Assembly: GCA_903844825.1 (NCBI GenBank)
Contig: CAIMVC010000170.1
Location: forward strand, 1-52,575
Direction: 5' to 3'
DNA length: 52,575 nt
Source of the DNA: an uncultured Burkholderiales bacterium
GTDB taxonomy: Bacteria; Pseudomonadota; Gammaproteobacteria; Burkholderiales; Burkholderiaceae_C
The translations under genes were made by a program, and so were the position numbers. Below the pieces are notes generated by a model. It made no database searches. It saw only the letters and a program-made list of their open reading frames with translations, and was not told the DNA's origin. This document shows, in pieces, positions 10,251-18,677 of this stretch. Each line of letters starts with the position of its first letter. The first letter of the stretch is position 1.

Positions 10251-11894
10251 TCAGGCCGGCTGATGGGTCGGGGCATCAAATTGAAGGCCCGGGTAGCCAT
10301 CGGCGATGACCTTCTCGCAGATGGCCGTGTAGTTCTGCAGGCCGCCGACGTAGGGCAGCAAGACCTTGGGTTTGCCCGGGATGTTCGCGCCCATGTACCA
10401 GGAGTCGGTCTGGGTGAACAGCGTGCCCGAGGCCACCTGGTCGACGTGTGCGACCCAGTCGTTTTCGGCGCTCGCCAGGGGCTCGATATGGGTGCTGCCG
10501 CTGGCCTGCATGTGGGCCAGGCAGCGAGCAATCCAGTCCACATGCTGCTCGATGGCGACGATCACGTTGGTCAGCACCGACGGGCTGCCCGGTCCGGTGA
10601 TGATGAAGAAATTGGGAAAGCCCGCGGCCATCAGTCCCAGGAAGGTGCGCGGCCCCTGCGCCCACTTGTCCTTGAGCGCCAGGCCGCCCCGACCGCGCAG
10701 CTCAATGCGGTCCAGTGCGCCCGTCACCGCGTCGTAGCCGGTGGCAAATACGATGCTGTCCAAAGCGTAGGTCTGAGCAGTGGTCTGTATGCCTTCTGCC
10801 ACCAGGCTCTGAAGGGGCGTGGCACGCAGGTCCACAAGATCGACATGCGGCAGGTTGAAGGTGGCGTAGTAGTCGGTGTCCACGCAAATGCGTTTGGTGC
10901 CAATGGCGTGGTCGGTGGGTGCCAGTAGCGCCGCCTTGCGCGGGTCGGTGACGGTGCTGCGGATCTTGTGGCGCACGAACTCCGCGGCGCTCTCGTTGGC
11001 CGCTGGGTTGGTGAAAATGTCGTTGAAGGCGTGTGTGAAATTGGCGCCGCCGCGCTGCCAGCGTCGTTCAAATTCGGCCTGGCGCTCCGCCTCGTCCACC
11101 TCAAAGGCCGAGCGCTGGCTGTAGTCGTACAAAACGCCCGAGCGTGTGTTGCGTGCCTTGGCTCGCATCTGGGCGTACTGCGCCTTCCAGGCGCGCTGGT
11201 CGTCTTCGGGCAGGGGGCCGTTCCAGGCTGGGATGCTGAAGTTGGGGGTGCGCTGAAATACCACCACTTCCTTAGCCTGCCGCGCAATCGTCGGTATGAG
11301 CTGAATGCCCGACGAGCCGGTGCCGATCACGCCGACTCGCTGACCGGTGAAATCAACCGCCTCGTGGGGCCAGTTGCCGGTGTGGTACCAGCGCCCCTTG
11401 AAGTCGGCCAGGCCGGCCATGTCGGGCACCTTGGCGGCCGACAGACAGCCGGCTGCCGAGATCAGAAAGCGCGCTTTCAGCGTTTGCTTGCCGTCGGTCT
11501 GCACGTGCCAGTCGTCGGCGGCTTCGTCATACCGGGCCTGGGTGACGCGGGTGTTCAGGCAGATGTCGCGGCGCAGGTCAAAGCGGTCAGCGACGTGGTT
11601 GATGTAGCGCAGGATTTCTTCCTGCCGTGGGTAGCGCTCGCTCCACTGCCAGCTTTGCTGCAGCTCCTCGGAAAAAGAATACGAGTACTGCATGCTTTCG
11701 ACGTCGCAGCGCGCGCCGGGGTAGCGGTTCCAATACCAGGTGCCGCCGACGCCGTCGCCGGCTTCGATGACGCGTACGCTCAGTCCGAGCTGGCGCAGGC
11801 GAATGAGCATGTAAAGCCCGGCAAATCCGGCGCCGATCACGATCGCGTCGTAGTCCTTGGTTTCGCTCGGGCTGGAGCCGGCGGGATGGGTCAT
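10251..11894 (-). CDS. Flavin-containing Baeyer-Villiger monooxygenase (class I), paralog 2
   Basis: [10 protein letters not shown]; BVMO fingerprint [23 protein letters not shown]; extensive similarity to 2734-4368. Confidence 0.92.
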   Translation of the reverse strand: [547 protein letters not shown]

Positions 11895-11917
11895 GGTGTC
11901 AGTTTCCTGGAAAAAAT

Positions 11918-12919
11918 TCAGATGCTCTGTGCCGGTGCGACCGGTGCGGCTGTTGATGTTGGTGCAGGCGGTCCGCGGTGCAGCGCGTCGCCGAGAACGG
12001 CGCCGATGTAGTCCATCGCAAAATGCCCGGCGCGCACAAAATTACCCTGTGTCAGCAGACCGTGCAACTGATCGTTGAGGTGCAGCGCGGTGACGCGCAC
12101 GCCCTCGTCTTCGAGCCGCTGCGCGTAGGCGCGGCCCTCGTCGCACAGCGGGTCGTTGCCGGCGGTTAGCACCAGTGCCGGCGGCGTGCTGGCTAGTTGC
12201 GGGGCCCGCAGCGGTGAAGCCCGCCAGTCCAGCCGGTCGGCCGGGTTGGGCGTGTAGTGCGAAATGAAATAGGCCATGGTCGCCGCCGTCAGGGGCACGC
12301 CCGACGTGACGCGGCTGTAAGAGGGGCTTTGCGCCGTGAGGTCGACCACCGGGTAGAGCAGCAATTGGTAGGCCGCTGGCGCGAGCTCGCCGTCGCGGCC
12401 CATCAGGGCCAGCACAGCGGCCAGATTTCCGCCAGCGCTGTCGCCGCCTACCGCCACCCGGTCCGGCGCAATGTTCAGCTCGTCGCAGTGCCCGCTCACC
12501 CAGCGCCAGGCACTGGCGCAGTCCTGCAGGGCGGCGGGAAAAACGTGTTCGGGCGCGAGCCGGTAATCGACCGCCACCACACAGATGCGGGCCCGGTTGG
12601 CGAGCTGGCGGCACATCCGGTCGTGGCTCTCGAGGTTGCCGAGGATCCAGCCTCCCCCGTGCAAAAAAACCAGGCAGGGCAGCCGCTCATCGGGCCCGGT
12701 GCCGCTGCCCCGGTAGACCCGCAGCGCCAGTGGCCCGGCCGGGCCGGCAATGCTCAGGTCCCGAGTGGATGCAACGGCCTGCGCCGGCGACTGCATCACG
12801 TCCCAACTGCTGGCATAGGCACTGCGGGCGGCCTCGGGGCTCAGCGCCTCAAAGGGAGGGCGAGCGGCCTTGCGCCCGATTTCAAGCAGGATCTGGACGT
12901 CTGGATCGAAAATGGGCAT
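11918..12919 (-). CDS. Alpha/beta hydrolase (hormone-sensitive lipase-like)
   Basis: HGGGW oxyanion motif, GDSAGGN nucleophile elbow. Confidence 0.92.
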   Translation of the reverse strand: MPIFDPDVQILLEIGRKAARPPFEALSPEAARSAYASSWDVMQSPAQAVASTRDLSIAGPAGPLALRVYRGSGTGPDERLPCLVFLHGGGWILGNLESHDRMCRQLANRARICVVAVDYRLAPEHVFPAALQDCASAWRWVSGHCDELNIAPDRVAVGGDSAGGNLAAVLALMGRDGELAPAAYQLLLYPVVDLTAQSPSYSRVTSGVPLTAATMAYFISHYTPNPADRLDWRASPLRAPQLASTPPALVLTAGNDPLCDEGRAYAQRLEDEGVRVTALHLNDQLHGLLTQGNFVRAGHFAMDYIGAVLGDALHRGPPAPTSTAAPVAPAQSI

Positions 12920-13011
12920 GCGAGTGGTCTTTCGCCGGGGGCTGATCGTTTGCGTGGGCTGTGGGCTGGTCGGCCGACATCTGCATCGGTGCCACAGGCC
13001 GGGGGGGGGGT

Positions 13012-13054
13012 AATTTCGAATTTAAGAAAATAAATTTGATTTTTCGAAACTATA
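13012..13054. promoter_or_regulatory. Putative three-repeat operator, copy 2 (TTCGAATTTAAGAAAATAAATTTGATTTTTCGAAAC)
   Basis: TTCGAA at 13015 and TTTTCGAAAC at 13041 (26-bp spacing); degenerate middle element at 13024. Confidence 0.6.
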
Positions 13055-13201
13055 CCCAGAGATGACTCTCCTAATTTATAGGGTTTACCCTTAATTTTTG
13101 GGCTGGATGACACCCGCTGTTAGGCAAAATCTGGGAGAAATGGCGTTGACACCACGACGCCGTTTGACCCCGGAGCGAGCCGGTGCTACATTGCTTTGCT
13201 G

Positions 13202-13230
13202 TTCGAAATAAATTTCGCAATATCGAAAAT
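13202..13230. promoter_or_regulatory. Variant TTCGAA/TTTCG/TCGAAAA repeat cluster just upstream of the cupin-like gene
   Basis: TTCGAAATAAATTTCGCAATATCGAAAAT immediately before ATG 13243. Confidence 0.4.
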
Positions 13231-13242
13231 CAGGAAGACCCG

Positions 13243-13983
13243 ATGGTTTACAAGGAACGGCTGGACACGGCCAGAGCGGGAACGCGGTCTGTGCAAAAAC
13301 CGCATTTCGTGGGCCGGGTGACCGACCTGTTTGAAGGCAAGGCAGCGACCGGCCCCCGGCCGCAGTCGTTCTTGGTCGAGCAGTCCCCGAACTGGACGCT
13401 GCCGACCCACTTTCATGTGGAGCAGCAGTTTCAGGTGTTTATTGCCGGTAGCGGCTTTCTCGGGCGCACCCCGATTGAGCCCATGACGGTGCACTTTGCC
13501 ACCCGTCACACCGGCTACGGCCCGCTGGTGTCGGGTGCCGAGGGCATCTCGTATTTCACCTTGCGCGCGCTCAGCGATACCGGCGCCTGGCTGCTCCCCG
13601 AGTCCCGCGAAAAGATCAGGACCGACATCAAAAAGCAGCAGGTGCATGCCGAGCCGCAGACGCACATTGAGCCGCACGCGTTGCTGGGTCTGACCGAACC
13701 CGGGCAGCAGGTGCTGATCGCGCCCGCCCAGAGCGGCCTGGCGGCCTGGCTGCTGCGCCTGCCGCCCAACACCCGCGTGCCCGCGCCTGCCGGCCAGGCG
13801 CAAGGGGGGGGGCGCTTTTATGTGGTGGCCAAAGGGTCGGCGCGGGTCGAGCAGGAGCTGATGCCCGCGTGGTCAACGGTCTATCTCTCCCCGGATGAGA
13901 TGCCGGACATCGAGTCCGGGCCGGACGGCCTGGAAATCATGGTCCTGCAGTTCCCACTGGCCGCGCTGGAACCCGAGGTCTGA
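13243..13983 (+). CDS. Cupin-like hypothetical protein
   Basis: ATG at 13243; contains a cupin-like stretch (LPTHFHVEQQFQVFIAG); family not recognised precisely. Confidence 0.55.
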   Translation: MVYKERLDTARAGTRSVQKPHFVGRVTDLFEGKAATGPRPQSFLVEQSPNWTLPTHFHVEQQFQVFIAGSGFLGRTPIEPMTVHFATRHTGYGPLVSGAEGISYFTLRALSDTGAWLLPESREKIRTDIKKQQVHAEPQTHIEPHALLGLTEPGQQVLIAPAQSGLAAWLLRLPPNTRVPAPAGQAQGGGRFYVVAKGSARVEQELMPAWSTVYLSPDEMPDIESGPDGLEIMVLQFPLAALEPEV

Positions 13984-13991
13984 GTCCGGCG

Positions 13992-14753
13992 ATGAGCTCA
14001 GCGCCACTCGCGCCCCTGCGCCAGGCAACGGACGGCCCCCTGTGCTTTGTGTTGGTCCATGGTGGCTTTCACGGCGGTTGGTGCTGGCGCGAGGTGGCCG
14101 ACCGGCTGCGAGGCCACGGCCACCGGGTCTACACCCCAACGCAGACCGGCTGCGGCGAACGCTCGCACTTGCTCACGGCCGACATCACGCTCGACACTTT
14201 CATTGACGACATCGCCAACGTGCTGATCTGGGAGGACTTGCACGACGTGGTGTTGGTGGGTCACAGCTTTGGTGGCAACGCCGTCTCGGGCGTGGCGGAC
14301 CGCCTGCCGCAGCGCATCCGGCAACTGGTGTACCTGGACGCCATCATGCTGCAAAGCGGCCAGTCCATGTTCGACCAGCTCAGTCCTGAGGTCGTGCAAG
14401 CCCGCCTGAAAGCGGCGCAGGCCAGCGGCGGCCTGAGCATTGATCCGCCGCCCGCCGAGATGTTTGGCCTGAAGACACCAGAGCAGGTGCGCGACCTGGC
14501 GTCCCGCCTGACGCCGCACCCTCTGGGCACCTACACCTCGCCACTCAAGCTCAGACACCCGATCGGCCATGACCTGCCTGCTGTGTACATCCAATGCACC
14601 GACCCGGTCTTTGCCGGACTGCAGAGCTCGCGTGACTGGGTCCGTGCCAGCGGCATGACGACGGTGGAGCTCAAGACCGGACACGACGCCATGATCACGG
14701 CGCCCGACGCGCTGGCTGATCTGCTGCTGGCCCTGGCGCGTCGGGCGGACTGA
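13992..14753 (+). CDS. Alpha/beta hydrolase
   Basis: FVLVHGGFHGGWCWREVADRL, GHSFGG nucleophile elbow, C-terminal GHDAMITAPDALADLL. Confidence 0.9.
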   Translation: MSSAPLAPLRQATDGPLCFVLVHGGFHGGWCWREVADRLRGHGHRVYTPTQTGCGERSHLLTADITLDTFIDDIANVLIWEDLHDVVLVGHSFGGNAVSGVADRLPQRIRQLVYLDAIMLQSGQSMFDQLSPEVVQARLKAAQASGGLSIDPPPAEMFGLKTPEQVRDLASRLTPHPLGTYTSPLKLRHPIGHDLPAVYIQCTDPVFAGLQSSRDWVRASGMTTVELKTGHDAMITAPDALADLLLALARRAD

Positions 14754-15000
14754 TCGGCCCAAAGGCGCCCGCCTGGCGGTCTGGCCAGCACACCGGCGCT
14801 CGGCCCTATCGGCCAGCGCCATGGCACCGCGCTGACACCCAGTCGGGTCGCAGCGCCATGGCTGGCCCCTACACTTGCGGCTTGCGTGCCAGTGCCGCCC
14901 CTGGCGGGCGCTCACACGCCCCCACACGCCCCCACACGCACACGCCCGCGCTACCCTCACGCCACCTCCGCTCCACCTACCCCTAGAGACTGCGCACACC

Positions 15001-15921
15001 ATGCAAGCCCTGCTCAACGCCATCGCCACCATGGCCATGCCCGAGGCTGCCCAGCGCATCTTCCATGGCCGTGGCGGTCTTTACCCCGGTTGCGAGCACT
15101 GGGTGCTCGACGCCTTCCCGCCGGTGCTGGTGCTCACCAGTTTTCGGCCGACTAGCGACGACGAACTCGCTGGCGTTGGGCAGGCGCTGGCACAGCGCTG
15201 GCAGCAACTGGCAACCGAACAGCCGCTGAACTGGGTCTACCAATGCCGGCACGAGGGCCAGGTCCAGACGCAGCTGATGGCCGGCAGCGTGCCCGAGCAG
15301 CACGTGGTGACCGAACATGGCGCGCGCTTTCGGGTTCACGTGCTCAAGGGCCAGAACCATGGGCTGTTTCTGGACATGGCCGAAGGCCGGCGCTGGGTGC
15401 GCGAGCATGTCGCTGCCCGGCCCCGGCTCAAGGTGCTGAACCTGTTTGCCTACACCTGCGCGTTTTCGGTGGTGGCGCTGCAGGCCGGTGCCAGGCACGT
15501 GCTCAATGTGGACATGAGCCAGGGCGCGATGGCCGTCGGTCAGCAAAACCATCCGCTCAATGGCCTGACGGCGGGCGCCAGCTTCATGGCCCACGATGTT
15601 TTCAAGACCTGGGGCAAGATCAACCGAGGCGGCCCGTACGACCTGATCATTGTCGATCCGCCCAGCTACCAAAAAGGCAGCTTTATTGCCAGCAAGGACT
15701 ACGCACGCCTGATGCCGCGTTTGCCTGATCTGCTGGCCCCGGGCGGACACGCCTTGCTGTGCCTGAACGCCCCCGAGTTGGGTTTGGATTTTCTGCAGGC
15801 ACAGATGCAGTCGCTGGCGCCTGACCTGACATTTCTCCAGCGCCTGCCCAACCCGCCAGCCTTTGCTGACGTCTCAGCCGAGCGCTCGCTCAAGGTGCTG
15901 GTCTACCAGGGCCCCGAGTGA
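15001..15921 (+). CDS. Class I SAM-dependent methyltransferase (RlmI/RlmK-like)
   Basis: VLNLFAYTCAFSVVALQAGARHVLNVDMS and IIVDPPSYQKGSF; ATG at 15001 within the longer ORF. Confidence 0.78.
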   Translation: MQALLNAIATMAMPEAAQRIFHGRGGLYPGCEHWVLDAFPPVLVLTSFRPTSDDELAGVGQALAQRWQQLATEQPLNWVYQCRHEGQVQTQLMAGSVPEQHVVTEHGARFRVHVLKGQNHGLFLDMAEGRRWVREHVAARPRLKVLNLFAYTCAFSVVALQAGARHVLNVDMSQGAMAVGQQNHPLNGLTAGASFMAHDVFKTWGKINRGGPYDLIIVDPPSYQKGSFIASKDYARLMPRLPDLLAPGGHALLCLNAPELGLDFLQAQMQSLAPDLTFLQRLPNPPAFADVSAERSLKVLVYQGPE

Positions 15922-15998
15922 GGTTTGCAGGCGAGCCCGGGCAGGCGTGCCAGAATCCCTTTCCCCGCCAGCGATGGCTTGATCCCTGAATTTTCCGC

Positions 15999-16706
15999 AT
16001 GACAGATACGGCTAGCACGCCAGCCCCCGCCGCAGCGATCGTGGGTCAGACGCTCACACGCCTTGAAATGCAAGCACTCATCGCCAGCGCGCCGACGCCG
16101 CTGGTTTTTGAGGCTTGCGATTTTGAAGGGCTTGACCTGTCGCAGCTGGACATGCAGGGCTTTGAGTTTGTCAGTTGCAGCTGGATCGAGGCTTCGCTGT
16201 ATGCCTCGGTGCTTTCGGGCAGCGTCTGGCGTGGATGCCGCGGCAGGCAGGCCGACTTTGAGGCGGCGCAGCTGCAAGATGCGCGATTTGACAGCTGTGA
16301 CCTCAACAACACCAACTGGCGCCGTGCCAGGTTGTCCTCGGCGCACTTCAAGGCCAGCAAGCTGACCGGCGCCAATTTCGAAGAAGTCGCGCACTTTGGG
16401 TTGGTGCTGGAAGACAGCTTGCTGATTGGCGCGAACCTGCGCGGGATGTCCTTTCGGAAAATGCAGCTGCAGCAACTCGATTTTTCCGACGCCGACCTGG
16501 CCGGCTGCGATTTCAGGGACGCGGTCTTTGTCGGCGGGAGTCTTCGAGACGCTCTGTTCAAGTTGACCCGCTTTGAAGGCGCCGACCTACGCGAGGCCGA
16601 CCTGGGTGGCTTGAAGCTCGAGGATGCCAGGCTGTTTCGCGGCGCCACGATCTCGCTGAACCAGGCCGCCGGCCTGCTCGGCGAGATGGGGATACGGGTG
16701 GCCTGA
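15999..16706 (+). CDS. Pentapeptide repeat-containing protein
   Basis: A(D/N)LxX-type repeats (ADFEAAQLQDARFDSCDLNNTNWRRARLSSAHFKASKLTGANF). Confidence 0.88.
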   Translation: MTDTASTPAPAAAIVGQTLTRLEMQALIASAPTPLVFEACDFEGLDLSQLDMQGFEFVSCSWIEASLYASVLSGSVWRGCRGRQADFEAAQLQDARFDSCDLNNTNWRRARLSSAHFKASKLTGANFEEVAHFGLVLEDSLLIGANLRGMSFRKMQLQQLDFSDADLAGCDFRDAVFVGGSLRDALFKLTRFEGADLREADLGGLKLEDARLFRGATISLNQAAGLLGEMGIRVA

Positions 16707-16718
16707 GGGCGCTGGCGC

Positions 16719-17486
16719 CTACTGCCCGCGCCACTTGGGCGCGCGCCGCTCCGCAAAGGCGGTGGCGCCTTCGCGGGCGTCGGCCGACCCCAGCAAGTGG
16801 CCGGTGATGGGTTCCTGGCGGGCGAACATCTCCCCGAGCGGCCAGTCGCGTTGCTCGATGATCACCTGCTTGCTGGCCGCCACCGCCAGCGGCGCATTGG
16901 CCATGATGCGGCGGGCCAGTGTCTTGGCTTCTTCCAGGGCCTGACCGGGCTCGACCAGGGCATTGATCAGGCCGTACTGGTGCAGGCGCTCGGCCGAAAT
17001 CATGTCGCCGGTCAGCGCCGCCTCCATGGCGATGCGTTGCGGTATCAGGCGCGGCAGGCGCATCAGGCCACCGGCCGCAGCGGCCAGGCCGCGCTTGACT
17101 TCGGGCAGGCCGAACTGCGCGTTGCGGGCGGCCACCACCAGGTCGCAAGCCAGCACCGCTTCAAAACCACCGGCCAGCGCGTAGCCTTCGACGGCGGCGA
17201 TCAGTGGCTTGCGCGGCGGTGTCATGGCCAGCCCCAGAATGCCGCGACCTTTGACCCGCGTGACTTCGCCGCGCAAATAGGCCTTGAGGTCCATGCCGGC
17301 GCAAAACGTGCCGCCCGCGCCGGTCAGGATGCCGACATGCAAATCGCTGCGGTGGTCCAGCTCGTCGATGGCGGCGCACACGCCGTAAGACACCGCCCGG
17401 TTGACCGCGTTGCGCTGATCGGGACGGTTGATGGTGACGACCACCAGGCCATCGAGGTGTTCGACCAGAACTTCAGCAGTTGTCAT
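16719..17486 (-). CDS. Enoyl-CoA hydratase/isomerase (crotonase) family protein
   Basis: VVTINRPDQRNAVN, GAGGTFCAGMDL, AAVEGYALAGGFEAVLACDLVVAA. Confidence 0.92.
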   Translation of the reverse strand: MTTAEVLVEHLDGLVVVTINRPDQRNAVNRAVSYGVCAAIDELDHRSDLHVGILTGAGGTFCAGMDLKAYLRGEVTRVKGRGILGLAMTPPRKPLIAAVEGYALAGGFEAVLACDLVVAARNAQFGLPEVKRGLAAAAGGLMRLPRLIPQRIAMEAALTGDMISAERLHQYGLINALVEPGQALEEAKTLARRIMANAPLAVAASKQVIIEQRDWPLGEMFARQEPITGHLLGSADAREGATAFAERRAPKWRGQ

Positions 17487-17509
17487 GTCATTTCTCCTTG
17501 AGCCGCTGC

Positions 17510-18640
17510 TCAGTCCTCGGCGGGGCTGAGCTTGCGCAGCCGGTCCATGGTTTCCAGGTACTCAAGCTGCATTTGGTACATCACGTCGCGCACACTGGTT
17601 TCTTCGTGCAGCAGCCCCACCACCTGGCCTGCCGGGAAGGAGTACAGGTCTTTTCGTTTGGCCCGCACCACACGCGCATGGGCTTCGTTGTAGAGGATAC
17701 CTTGCAAAGGTGTGGGCAGGTACTCGGGCGCGCCGGGTGCTTCCCAGGCCTCTGACAGCCGGCTCTTGATCATGCGCACGGTCTTGCCGGTGCGGGCCTT
17801 GCGGCGCACGGCGTCCTGGGCGCGGGTGGCAAAGAGCGCCTCTTTTTCAAAGGGGTCGAGCTCGCTCTCGGTGGTGCCCAGCCAGACCGTGCCGCACCAC
17901 ACGCCTTGCGCGCCCAGCGCCAACGCCGCGGCGATCTGGCTGCCCTTGGCAATGCCGCCAGCGGCCAGCACGGCGACTTCGTCACCACAGGCCTCGACGA
18001 CCTGCGGCACCAGCACCATGGTGGCGATCTCGCCGGTATGGCCACCGGCCTCGGTGCCCTGGGCCACGATCAATTGCACCCCGGCTGCCTTGTGGCGCGC
18101 GGCATGTTCACCCTTGCCGCACATGGCGCCAATCATCACCTGGTGTTCGCGCAGTTGCGCCACCACATCGGGCGGCGGCGAGCCCAGCGCGCTGACCACC
18201 AACTTCACCTGCGGGTGCCTGAGCGTCACGGCCAGCAGCCGGCGTGCGCCGTCGGGCGTCATGTTGCCGCGCCCGTCGATGATCTCGCGGTGAATGCGCT
18301 CGCGCTCCCCCGGTGGCAGCTCAGGCACACCTTCGGCCTGCAAAAAATCGTCCATGAAGGCCCGGTGCGCGGCCGGAATCATGGTCTCGAGGTCGGCGCT
18401 GGTGGTCTCTGCCTCCTTGTCGTACTTGGTCGGGATGATCACGTCCACGCCGTAGGGCCGGCCGTCGACGTGGTCATCGATCCAGCGCAGCTCGGATTCG
18501 AGTTGCTCGGGCGAAAAGGTCGAGGCGCCCAGCACGCCAAAGCCGCCGGCCCGGGTGACCTCGACGACCACGTCGCGGCAATGGGAAAAGGCAAAGATCG
18601 GCAGTTCGCAGCCGAGTTGTTCACAAAGAGGGGTACGCAT
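17510..18640 (-). CDS. Nitronate monooxygenase-family flavoprotein
   Basis: AAGVQLIVAQGTEAGGHTG...VLAAGGIAKGSQIAAALALGAQGVWCGT; ATG at 18640. Confidence 0.82.
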   Translation of the reverse strand: MRTPLCEQLGCELPIFAFSHCRDVVVEVTRAGGFGVLGASTFSPEQLESELRWIDDHVDGRPYGVDVIIPTKYDKEAETTSADLETMIPAAHRAFMDDFLQAEGVPELPPGERERIHREIIDGRGNMTPDGARRLLAVTLRHPQVKLVVSALGSPPPDVVAQLREHQVMIGAMCGKGEHAARHKAAGVQLIVAQGTEAGGHTGEIATMVLVPQVVEACGDEVAVLAAGGIAKGSQIAAALALGAQGVWCGTVWLGTTESELDPFEKEALFATRAQDAVRRKARTGKTVRMIKSRLSEAWEAPGAPEYLPTPLQGILYNEAHARVVRAKRKDLYSFPAGQVVGLLHEETSVRDVMYQMQLEYLETMDRLRKLSPAED

Positions 18641-18677
18641 GGGTGTGGCTCCGAAAGGGGGAAAATTTAGCGTGCTG

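Noticed and set aside
14912-14950. CACACGCCCC tandem repeat upstream of the methyltransferase, considered as CRISPR-like or regulatory
   Set aside because: About three 10-bp units without spacers; a simple-sequence minisatellite, not CRISPR.
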